Of a stretch of DNA of 64,000 bases, positions 57,219 to 64,000 are shown in pieces. The translations under genes and the position numbers were made by a program. Each line of letters begins with the position of its first letter. Within the stretch, counting starts at the first letter, position 1. Origin of the DNA: JAGOBP01 sp046328575. Lineage in GTDB: Bacteria > Chloroflexota > Anaerolineae > Fen-1058. The notes under the pieces are model-generated. The model worked only from the letters and a program-made list of their open reading frames with translations. It was not told where the DNA came from and made no database searches. Location: positions 1-64,000 of the forward strand of contig JAXLWI010000012.1 of assembly GCA_046328575.1 (NCBI GenBank), given 5' to 3'.

Positions 57219-58928
57219 TCAGCCCTTCGCTTCCCACAACTTAAAGTCTTTCAGGCTGGAATTGCCGATAAATTCGCGAAGTAGACTATTCTCGGGAATA
57301 AACTCGATCGGCGCGGGCAGGAACCAATCGAGAAACGCCGACAACCGTTCGGCTTCCAAATATTCAGCCGTGCCCGGTCGAATTTGTCGCAGCAATGGCT
57401 CCACCAGCACCTTCAACGCCGCATGCTCATACACCAGCGCGGAATTGAACATGGCGTCGGCATTTTCCTGATACGGGAAAATGTTGCGGCTTTCGCCCTC
57501 GCGCACTTTTTCCCAACGGCTGATCGTGTCCCGCGCCGAATAACCGCGCTCGCGCGCATCACGCGCGATGCGACGCACCAGACGCGTATCGGTCGTGGCG
57601 ATGCGGTTGTGCGAATCGATGTTGAGCTGCGTCAATGCTGACACGTAAACGCGATACACACGTTCTGGCGGCATGTCCGGCAACAGATTGGGATTCAGCG
57701 CGTGAATGCCTTCCGCCACGATGATGTGATCGCGCGAGATCTTGACAGACGCACCGGTTGTGCGATGGCCTGTCTTGAAATCATAGCGCGGCAATGTGAC
57801 TTCGCGGCCATCCGTCAACTGCACCAGATGTTGATTGAACAACGCGTGATCGACGGCATCAAACGCTTCGAAATCGTAATCACCGTGCGCGTCGCGCGGC
57901 GTCAACTCGCGATCGACAAAGTAGTTGTCCATCTCAATCGCGATCGGCTTAAGGCCATAGGCCAGCAGCTGCACCGCCAGTCGCTTGGACAACGTCGTCT
58001 TGCCCGACGACGACGGGCCCGCGATCAACACCAGACGGATCGAGTCGCGGCGTTCCGAAATCTGGCGCGCAATCTCGGCGATGCGGCGTTCGTGCAGGGC
58101 TTCGGCCACCAGCATCACTTCGCGAATGCGTTTCGATTCGATGGCCTGATTCAGCGAGCCCACATCTTCGACTTCCATGGCGCGCATATACTCATTGTGG
58201 CGCGTGAACACGGCGGCTAGTTTGGAAGGCCGATCGGCTTTTTCCAGCTGATCGGGATTACTGCGGCGCGGGAATTGCAGGATAAAGCCGGGGGCGAGTG
58301 GCGTCAACGCGAACGTCTTCAGATAACCCGTCGATGGCAGCATGTAGCCGTAAAAATAATCGGTCAGGCCGCGCAGTGTGTAGACCGTCAGATAATCTTT
58401 AGTGCGATACTTCAACAGGCGCAGCTTATCTTGATAGTTCTGCCGCGTGAAGATGGCTTCCGCTTCGGCGATGGGCAGACGCGCCTTCATGATTGGCTCA
58501 TCGGCGTTGACGATCTCGCGCATGCGCGTTTGCAGCGCCATCAACTCATCCGGCGTCAACGGTTCGCGCCCATGCACCTGACAGTAGAAACCGCCGAACG
58601 GTAGCGAGTGATCGACGTAGATGTTGGCGTTGGGGAACAGTTCATGCGCGGCGACGATCAACACAAAGACCAGCGACCGCCGATAGATCCGCATGCCGTC
58701 ACGGTGTGATACGTCCAGCGGCGTCACAGTACAATCGGACGTAATCGGCACGAACAGTTCGCTGAGCTTGCCGTTGATCAACGCCCCGACGATCGACCAC
58801 CAGCGATCGGGATACGCGCTCCGCACGTATTCGGACAGCAACGTGCCAACCGGCGCTTCGTACGCGCCTTTACCGTTATTGAAACGAACTTGCGCCGTCT
58901 CGCGCGGCGCAGCAGTTTTAGCCAGCAT
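57219..58928 (-). CDS. TGS-domain uridine-kinase-like protein
   Basis: 569 aa. Residues about 10-70 form a TGS-like domain and 75-230 resemble the second additional domain of threonyl-tRNA synthetase (LVFVLIVAAHELFPNANIYVDHSLPFGGFYCQV). From 295 there is a P-loop kinase of the uridine kinase/phosphoribulokinase type: AGPSSSGKTTLSKRLAVQL (304-311), MDNYFVDRELTPRD and LPRYDFKTGHRT. Such fusions are annotated as nucleoside kinases; an RNA-linked regulatory role of the N-terminal part is plausible but unknown. Confidence 0.88.
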   Translation of the reverse strand: MLAKTAAPRETAQVRFNNGKGAYEAPVGTLLSEYVRSAYPDRWWSIVGALINGKLSELFVPITSDCTVTPLDVSHRDGMRIYRRSLVFVLIVAAHELFPNANIYVDHSLPFGGFYCQVHGREPLTPDELMALQTRMREIVNADEPIMKARLPIAEAEAIFTRQNYQDKLRLLKYRTKDYLTVYTLRGLTDYFYGYMLPSTGYLKTFALTPLAPGFILQFPRRSNPDQLEKADRPSKLAAVFTRHNEYMRAMEVEDVGSLNQAIESKRIREVMLVAEALHERRIAEIARQISERRDSIRLVLIAGPSSSGKTTLSKRLAVQLLAYGLKPIAIEMDNYFVDRELTPRDAHGDYDFEAFDAVDHALFNQHLVQLTDGREVTLPRYDFKTGHRTTGASVKISRDHIIVAEGIHALNPNLLPDMPPERVYRVYVSALTQLNIDSHNRIATTDTRLVRRIARDARERGYSARDTISRWEKVREGESRNIFPYQENADAMFNSALVYEHAALKVLVEPLLRQIRPGTAEYLEAERLSAFLDWFLPAPIEFIPENSLLREFIGNSSLKDFKLWEAKG

Positions 58929-59033
58929 AAGTTCTCACTTCACACTGATCAATGCACAACGTTTAATTCACGGTTCAAAATGCGCGCAGATAATTGCGCG
59001 ACTACCATACTATCTGGCTAACGCACTATCAGA

Positions 59034-59864
59034 CTATTGAGCTTTCGGACTATCCAGCTCATCGCGCACCGTGCGATACAGCGACTCGGCTTTGAGTTCC
59101 TTCAGCGAATAGCACGGCGATTCCAGCGCATCGGCCAGTTTTTGCGCCAACCCCTGATCGAACGCGGGATGCTCCATGTTGATCACGACGAGGCGAATTT
59201 TGAGTTTGCAGATTTCCGCGCAAATCTTGTAGGATTCTTCTTGCGCGGGCAACCCGCTCTGCGAGACGTTACCCGCCCCATCGGTGAGAATGATCACCAG
59301 CGGCGCCACGTCGGGATGCAAGCGCATCTCCTGCTGCAACACGATGTGCGTTAACGTCAGGCCCGCCGAGAGCGGCGTCTTGCCGCCAACGGGAATATCG
59401 CGCAGTGCTTTTTGTGCAAGTTCGACGGAGTTGGTTGGCGGCAGGACCAAGCGTGCTTGATCTTTCTGAAAGACGATCAGGCCCACGCGATCGCGGCGCT
59501 GATAAGCATCCGTCAACAGTGACATGATCGCGCCCTTGGTCGCGGCCATGCGTTCGGCCACCGCCATCGACCATGAGGCATCAACGACGAACAAGATCAG
59601 GTTGGCCGATTTGCGAACGCGCACTTTCTTCTGGTAATCGTGGCGTTTGACGCGCAGTGCGGGACCATGCAGCTCTTCCTGCTTGCGCTGATTCTGAAAC
59701 GGCGCGGCTGCGCGCAGCGTCGCATCAAAAGCGAGGTCTTTGGGGTTGCCGGGAGACGGTCGGGCCTGAATATAGCGCCCGCGTTTGCGATCGGTCTTGC
59801 TGGTGCTGCGCCGCCCCGCTGAACGCCGCATCATCTTATCGAGCGGCGTGTCGAGTTTGCGCAC
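59034..59864 (-). CDS. VWA-domain protein, magnesium-chelatase D-type; 3' half of a split I/D gene
   Basis: 276 aa from the only available start, GTG 59864. MIDAS motif FVVDASWSM (D95, S97, S99) and ILTDGAGNVS. The family's conserved lead-in (IGEpFxVRxLxxPxDxxxRRxxGRRS) begins before the GTG: the same frame upstream to about 60013 encodes DDVPIGEQFDVRKL and an acidic, Gln-rich linker but has no start codon. So the true protein almost certainly continues from the AAA+ gene through a -1 shift at the A9 run (60005-60013). Cobalt or magnesium chelatase function is possible; a general AAA+/VWA chelatase-like role also. Confidence 0.85.
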   Translation of the reverse strand: MRKLDTPLDKMMRRSAGRRSTSKTDRKRGRYIQARPSPGNPKDLAFDATLRAAAPFQNQRKQEELHGPALRVKRHDYQKKVRVRKSANLILFVVDASWSMAVAERMAATKGAIMSLLTDAYQRRDRVGLIVFQKDQARLVLPPTNSVELAQKALRDIPVGGKTPLSAGLTLTHIVLQQEMRLHPDVAPLVIILTDGAGNVSQSGLPAQEESYKICAEICKLKIRLVVINMEHPAFDQGLAQKLADALESPCYSLKELKAESLYRTVRDELDSPKAQ

Positions 59865-59998
59865 GTCAAACTGCTCACCGATGGGAACGTCGTCGCCGCC
59901 TTCCCACCAGTAAGCGTCTTGTGCGCCTTGCGTTTGCGTTTTGGTTTTTGCGTCAGTTTGCCCGAAGTCGGCAGTATCTTTAACTTCGCCTTCGGGGC

Positions 59999-61102
59999 TT
60001 ACCGTTTTTTTTTGGTCGCGCCTTCTTCACCGGACTCGTCCATCTCCGCGTCTTCGCCGCCGGGGAATTCGCTTTCGGCGCGTTCGAGGCGTTCACTCAA
60101 ATCCTGCGCGGAGATCGAACCGTCGTCCTGGAACGGTTGACGCTTGAGGCGATGCGGCAGCGCGAGTTCCGCCGCGAGCAAGATGTCGTCGTGGGTGATG
60201 TGATTGCGGCCATACAGCGCGGCGTGCGCGCGTGCGCCCTTGAGGATTACAATGTCGGCGCGGTGGCCGTCGATGCCTAAACCACCGACCATGCCCGCAA
60301 TCGCGGCTAGATCGCTCTGGCGATATTTCACGTCGGGCAATAACTTCCGCGCCCGATCGATCTCCTGGCTCAACTGTTGCTCGTGCGGCTCCCACTCTTC
60401 GCGGAAACCTTCGGGATCGCTATCGAATTGCAGCGTGCGCTCAAGGATCGCCATGCGCGCCATCTGATCGTGAATGCCCTGAATATCGACGGCAAACGCA
60501 AACCGATCGAGCAGCTGGGGCCGCAGATCGCCTTCTTCGGGATTCATCGTGCCGACGAGGATGAAACGCGCCGGATGACTGAACGAGATACCTTCGCGCT
60601 CGACCACGTTCACGCCCATCGCCGCCGAGTCGAGCAGCAGATCGACGACGTGATCGTCGAGCAAGTTTACTTCATCGACATATAACAAGCCGCGATTCGC
60701 CGAGGCCAATACGCCCGGCTCGAAGCGGCGCACACCCTTTTGAATCGCCTGCTCAATATCGAGCGTGCCGACGACGCGGTCTTCCGTCGCGCTGACGGGC
60801 AGATCGACGAACTTAGTGCGACGCTTGCTGTGCGGCAGTTCTTTGCCGTTATTCGCCGCACGCTCGCGACACTCCGTACACCACGTCGCGGGTTGATCAG
60901 GATCGCAACCGAAGCGGCAATCCTGCACCACTTCGATTTCGGGCAGCAACGCCGCTAACGCGCGGGCCGCCGTGGACTTGGCCGTGCCGCGCTCGCCGCG
61001 GATCAACACGCCACCGATCTGCGGATAGATCGCATTCAAGATGAGCGCGCGCTTCATGCGCTCTTGACCGACAATCGCCGTAAAGGGAAAGATATTGGGC
61101 AT
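59999..61102 (-). CDS. AAA+ ATPase, magnesium-chelatase I-type; 5' half of a split I/D gene
   Basis: 367 aa as read. Walker A RGERGTAKST (36-43), a four-Cys insert with CRFGCDPDQPATWCTEC, Walker B GLLYVDEVNLLDDHVVDLLLD and sensor LVGTMNPEEGDLRPQLLDRFAFAV. It ends with an acidic segment GGEDAEMDESGEEGA then TKKKR. The end is encoded by nine A, and the VWA frame follows in the -1 register. In other bacteria these are one protein of 600-700 aa (putative cobaltochelatase/BchI-BchD). Start 61102 chosen by family alignment; the frame extends to 61180. Confidence 0.88.
   Translation of the reverse strand: MPNIFPFTAIVGQERMKRALILNAIYPQIGGVLIRGERGTAKSTAARALAALLPEIEVVQDCRFGCDPDQPATWCTECRERAANNGKELPHSKRRTKFVDLPVSATEDRVVGTLDIEQAIQKGVRRFEPGVLASANRGLLYVDEVNLLDDHVVDLLLDSAAMGVNVVEREGISFSHPARFILVGTMNPEEGDLRPQLLDRFAFAVDIQGIHDQMARMAILERTLQFDSDPEGFREEWEPHEQQLSQEIDRARKLLPDVKYRQSDLAAIAGMVGGLGIDGHRADIVILKGARAHAALYGRNHITHDDILLAAELALPHRLKRQPFQDDGSISAQDLSERLERAESEFPGGEDAEMDESGEEGATKKKR
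60005..60013 (-). other. A9 homopolymer between chelatase I and D frames
   Basis: On the minus strand ACC-AAA-AAA-AAA-CGG-TAA ends the ATPase. Re-reading one A gives ACG-GTA-AGC and continues without stop into the VWA protein. It could be a programmed -1 frameshift or transcriptional slippage site, or a single missing A from sequencing. Confidence 0.7.
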
Positions 61103-61217
61103 GATTCGTTTTGAAAAACCTCGATGTTTCCTTAGACTGTAACGTGATGCGTAGGCCGCTGTTGGCGGATCACGCACCACGCTTCACGCTTGATTATACC
61201 GCACTTCATCTACCTGA

Positions 61218-62015
61218 TCACTTGGGCAGCGTCGCCAGATCGAGCGGCGCGGTCATGTCCAGTTTCAGCGGCGTCACCGACACGACATGATCGACGCGTA
61301 CGGCGTATACGTCTGAATCAGGCTCAACTTGCTCGAAGTCTGCCAGTGGTTCGTAGCCCATCGGGCCGGGATCAGTCGGGCGGCGGCGATGCGGCTTAAT
61401 CGGCAAAAAGTAGCGCACCATGCTCAAGCGCGTCCAACGCCAACTCGTCTCGCGCGTGGCGTGCGCGGGCACGTCGACTTTGAGCACATCCGTGTGCGGC
61501 GGCAAACCATGCAGCAGCGTGCGTTTAGCGAACAGCCACAGAAAATAGGCCGCACTCGAGAAATCGATCTGGTCTGACAAACTCAGATAATGTTCTGGCC
61601 CTGTCTCCAGCGAAATGGCGATCGACGGAATCCTGAACGACGCCGCTTCCAGCGTCGCGCCGACCGTGCCCGACACCGTCACGCCTTCGCCCAGATTCTC
61701 GCCGTAGTTGATGCCGGACACCACCAGATCAACTTTGCGCTCGGCGATCTCGAACATGCCGTGCTGGACTACTTGCGCAGGTGTGCCCTCGACGCCGTAT
61801 CCAGCGATCGAGCGGCCGTTAACCGTCAATTCCTGCCTGAAAATGCGGCCTTCCGAGGTCGGTGGCATGGCGCGGCCTGCGCCCGATTGCTGCTGCTGCG
61901 GCGCGACGATCAACAATTCGCCCAGCGGCTCCAGCGCTTCCGCGGCCGCGCGCAGGCCGGGCGATGTAATACCATCATCGTTCGTGATCAAAATCAGTGG
62001 ATGTTGAATAGTCAT
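61218..62015 (-). CDS. surE: 5'/3'-nucleotidase SurE
   Basis: 265 aa. SurE dephosphorylates nucleoside monophosphates and is linked to stationary-phase survival. Metal site ILITNDDGITSPGL, then APQQQQSGAGRAMPPTS and VVSGINYGENLGEGVTVSGTVGAT. The C-terminal part ends DVYAVRVDHVVSVTPLKLD. ATG 62015 starts at the conserved MTIQHPLILITND; the promoter places +1 about three nt before it. Confidence 0.95.
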   Translation of the reverse strand: MTIQHPLILITNDDGITSPGLRAAAEALEPLGELLIVAPQQQQSGAGRAMPPTSEGRIFRQELTVNGRSIAGYGVEGTPAQVVQHGMFEIAERKVDLVVSGINYGENLGEGVTVSGTVGATLEAASFRIPSIAISLETGPEHYLSLSDQIDFSSAAYFLWLFAKRTLLHGLPPHTDVLKVDVPAHATRETSWRWTRLSMVRYFLPIKPHRRRPTDPGPMGYEPLADFEQVEPDSDVYAVRVDHVVSVTPLKLDMTAPLDLATLPK

Positions 62016-62024
62016 AGTGCGGCG

Positions 62025-62053
62025 ATAATACCAGTGAAGCAAAGTCGCGGCAA
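62025..62053 (-). promoter_or_regulatory. surE promoter, nearly leaderless
   Basis: Minus strand TTGCCG (62048-62053), 17-bp spacer, TATTAT (62025-62030); ATG nine bases after the -10. Confidence 0.55.
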
Positions 62054-62220
62054 GTGATGTAGAATAGTCGCGGAGTCTGATAGTCAGTTGGTCCGATAGA
62101 CGCCTGCGTCCATCAGCTTGCCGTCTGATTGTAAAGCGTCCCCAACATAATGTCTATCAACGACGTGACTATAAAACCACTCGACTATACAGCTACCAGA
62201 CTATTTCACTACGAGACCTC

Positions 62221-63081
62221 ATGACCAACTTCCCATTCATTGCCATCGAAGGTGTCATCGGCGTCGGTAAGACCACGTTAGCGCGGATGCTCGCGCCCGA
62301 TTTCGGCGGCGAATCGCTGCTGGAAGTCTTTGAAGAGAATCCCTTCTTGGGCGACTTCTACGCCGATCGGGCGCGCTACGCATTTCAAACGCAGATTTTC
62401 TTTCTGCTCAGCCGCTATCGGCAGCAGCATCAGGCCGTGCCGACCGCTTTGCAGCACGGCCCGTTATTCAGCGATTACACGTTTGCCAAAGACTCGTTGT
62501 TTGCCCATCTCACGTTGAGCGCCGATGAGTTGACGGTGTACGAAAAGTTACACTCAGCGTTAGCGGAGAAGATTCCCACGCCCGATCTGCTGATCTACCT
62601 CCGCGCCGATCTCGACACGTTGATGGCCCGCATCGCCATGCGCGATCGGCCTTACGAGCGTGGCATGGATCGCAACTACATCGATAGTCTGCGGTTGGCC
62701 TACGAGGGCTTCTTTACAGCCTATACCGCCTCGCCGGTACTCGTCATCGATACCAATCATCTCAACATTGTGGCCGATCCAGAAGCCTACATGGATGTAC
62801 GCGAACGCATTCGCGCGGCCTTGGGCGAAGGTACGTTCCAACAATCGTTGCCGCAGATGCCGTTGACCACGCCGCTCACACCGTTGAAGCCGATCGATGT
62901 GCCTGCTCCGCACGAAGCCGACGCCTTACGCGACTTCGCGTCACTGACGCATTCGATCGGCGCACTGGGCGCGATCCTGGCTGACGGCCACGATCGACCC
63001 GCGCTGGAAGACGCGCTTAAGATGTGCTCACATCGCTTAAGCCGACTGGCCGAAGCTCATCATCTCAAACTCGAAGCGTAA
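62221..63081 (+). CDS. Deoxynucleoside kinase, long paralogue
   Basis: 286 aa. P-loop GVIGVGKTTLARML, substrate region ENPFLGDFYADRARYAFQTQIFFLLSRYRQ, and LFSDYTFAKDSLFAHLTL where the usual DRS motif is DY-T, then IYLRADLDTLMARIAMRDRPYERGMDRNYIDSL (LID). About 80 residues beyond the kinase end (LPLTTPLTPLKPIDVPAPH... to LKLEA) form an extra helical tail. Phosphorylates dA/dG-type nucleosides for salvage. Followed 26 bp later by a shorter paralogue. Confidence 0.9.
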   Translation: MTNFPFIAIEGVIGVGKTTLARMLAPDFGGESLLEVFEENPFLGDFYADRARYAFQTQIFFLLSRYRQQHQAVPTALQHGPLFSDYTFAKDSLFAHLTLSADELTVYEKLHSALAEKIPTPDLLIYLRADLDTLMARIAMRDRPYERGMDRNYIDSLRLAYEGFFTAYTASPVLVIDTNHLNIVADPEAYMDVRERIRAALGEGTFQQSLPQMPLTTPLTPLKPIDVPAPHEADALRDFASLTHSIGALGAILADGHDRPALEDALKMCSHRLSRLAEAHHLKLEA

Positions 63082-63107
63082 CTTTACGCTGATTTTTCAG
63101 GTGTATT

Positions 63108-63746
63108 ATGACCAAACACTTCATCGCCATCGCGGGCAACATCGGCGTCGGCAAATCCACGCTGGTCGGCTTGTTGGCCGATCGGCTGGGCTGGACGCCC
63201 TTCTACGAAGCCGTCGACGAAAATCCCTATTTGTCCGACTTCTATCAAGATATGCGTTCGTGGAGTTTCCACTCGCAGGTCTTCTTCCTGTCCAAACGGC
63301 TGCGGCATCATCGCGGCCTGCTCGATCATCCCAACAGCGTACTGCAAGATCGCAGCATCTATGAGGATGCCGAAATCTTCGCTAAAAACCTGTACCGGCA
63401 AGGCCAGATGTCCGATCGGGATTACGGCACTTACCGCGAACTCTATGAAGTTCTTACGTTATATCTCCCGCCGCCCGATCTCGTCGTGTATCTGCGCGCC
63501 AGCGTCGACACATTGATCAGCCGCATTCATCAGCGCGGTCGCGATTACGAGCGCGATATCTCGCCAGATTACTTGGCGCGGCTCAACTCGCTGTACGATG
63601 AGTGGATCGATAACTTCAAGTTGTGTCCGATCCTTACGATTCCGGCCGATCAATTGGACTACGTGCATCAAGACGGGCATCTGGATATTGTCACGTCCGT
63701 CATCCTCAAGCGACTGGAAGGCAAAGAAGTCGTGATGTTCGATTAA
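63108..63746 (+). CDS. Deoxynucleoside kinase, short paralogue
   Basis: 212 aa. P-loop GNIGVGKSTLVGLLA, ENPYLSDFYQDMRSWSFHSQVFFLSKRLRHH, canonical DRS in LQDRSIYEDAEIFAKNLY, LID motif RIHQRGRDYERDISPDYL. Resembles the dAK/dGK family in which paired genes make heterodimers in lactobacilli; a heterodimer here is a reasonable guess. Confidence 0.92.
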   Translation: MTKHFIAIAGNIGVGKSTLVGLLADRLGWTPFYEAVDENPYLSDFYQDMRSWSFHSQVFFLSKRLRHHRGLLDHPNSVLQDRSIYEDAEIFAKNLYRQGQMSDRDYGTYRELYEVLTLYLPPPDLVVYLRASVDTLISRIHQRGRDYERDISPDYLARLNSLYDEWIDNFKLCPILTIPADQLDYVHQDGHLDIVTSVILKRLEGKEVVMFD

Positions 63747-63760
63747 CGTCACTGTATCGC

Positions 63761-63806
63761 CGAGAGCGCAGCGCATGCTGAAGGTTGGGGTGCGGCTGCG
63801 CTCTCG
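63761..63806. repeat. Hairpin between the kinase and threonine synthase genes
   Basis: CGAGAGCGCAGC pairs perfectly with GCTGCGCTCTCG (12 bp) across a 22-nt loop. No T tract follows; it may be an intercistronic structure or terminator. Confidence 0.5.
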
Positions 63807-63826
63807 ACGTCTCTGGAGCAAACCGT

Positions 63827-64000
63827 ATGAATTACTTAAGCCAGCTCGAATGTTCGGAGTGTCACCAAACTTATACCGCGAATGAAGTGCACACTGTCTG
63901 TCCGGCCTGCCAGGCGCCGCTGTGGGCGCGTTACGATCTCGATCGGGCGCGGCAAGAACTCGATCGCGATCACTTCGCGGCGCGACCCGGTAGTTTGTGG
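63827..64000 (+). CDS. thrC: Threonine synthase, N-terminal part (cut by window edge)
   Basis: The open frame from ATG 63827 to the window end gives 58 residues: MNYLSQLECSECHQTYTANE, VCPACQAPLWARYDLDRAR and PGSLW. This N-terminal zinc-ribbon leader (CxxC...CxxC) followed by ARYDL is typical of threonine synthase (PLP enzyme converting O-phosphohomoserine to threonine). CTGGAG lies 8 nt upstream. The catalytic domain is outside the window, so this rests on the leader only. Confidence 0.75.
   Translation, partial: MNYLSQLECSECHQTYTANEVHTVCPACQAPLWARYDLDRARQELDRDHFAARPGSLW

Overview
The window is ordinary chromosome with no prophage, insertion sequence, CRISPR array or rRNA/tRNA gene that I can see. 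Gene content points to a member of the Chloroflexota, probably Anaerolineae-like. The supporting signs are an Ala/Pro/Thr-rich linker after lipoprotein signals, a YLPLV-type motif in a giant secreted subtilase, a magnesium-chelatase-like I/D pair, CpaE/CpaF ATPases, an ECF42-type sigma factor and a CbiR-containing cobamide locus. This is inference from protein character; no database was searched. The hexamer CGATCG and its neighbour GATCGG are conspicuously frequent.

Layout. 1-3432: a DUF364-type protein (cut by the window edge) and a single-chain molybdenum aldehyde oxidoreductase with a ModE-like dyad upstream. 3732-5306: an ECF S-component-like membrane protein, a scar of broken LuxR and SnoaL-like fragments, and a zinc-ribbon protein. 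5567-10165: folD, a deacetylase-family amidohydrolase, tilS with a textbook leaderless promoter, and an EamA transporter. 10168-13061: a one-domain ModE-type regulator and tungstate transporter tupABC, whose promoter carries the same 23-bp dyad design as the oxidoreductase gene. 13244-17335: a metallophosphoesterase, cpaF, REC-cpaE and an unknown Cys-rich protein. 17557-21287: flippase-like protein, FAD oxidoreductase and UDP-glucose dehydrogenase (surface glycan). 21386-24545: an active/inactive M16 protease pair and acpS.

24701-28723 is a seven-gene co-directional block: YCII protein, ECF42-like sigma, two DUF1801 proteins, a YdeI/DUF1905 protein, a flavin-type oxidase and ArsN2-like acetyltransferase. 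It converges on arsM and arsR, which share a dyad operator. 30372-32120 is a probable operon fmdB - CsoR/CstR family repressor - two OsmC proteins - thioredoxin, whose promoter is overlapped by a CsoR-type palindrome, suggesting sulfur/redox stress control. After a pirin, 33202-40451 holds a B12 salvage and uptake locus (cobU, cbiR, cobS, cobT, PPase-like, pduO, btuD, btuC, btuF) led by a cobalamin riboswitch, terminator and promoter.

40805-47648: mscL, inositol monophosphatase, an orphan sugar-type binding lipoprotein, an Lgt-like protein, a GAF histidine kinase, and a split glutamine-dependent NAD synthetase (amidase plus nadE) under a palindrome-covered promoter. 48169-54966 encodes a 2265-residue secreted protein fusing a subtilase to two 5'-nucleotidase modules. 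55059-64000: Nudix hydrolase, SHOCT and LiaF-like membrane proteins, a zincin, a TGS-uridine-kinase protein, the chelatase-type I and D reading frames separated by a nine-A run suggestive of slippage or a sequencing error, surE, two paralogous deoxynucleoside kinases and the start of threonine synthase.
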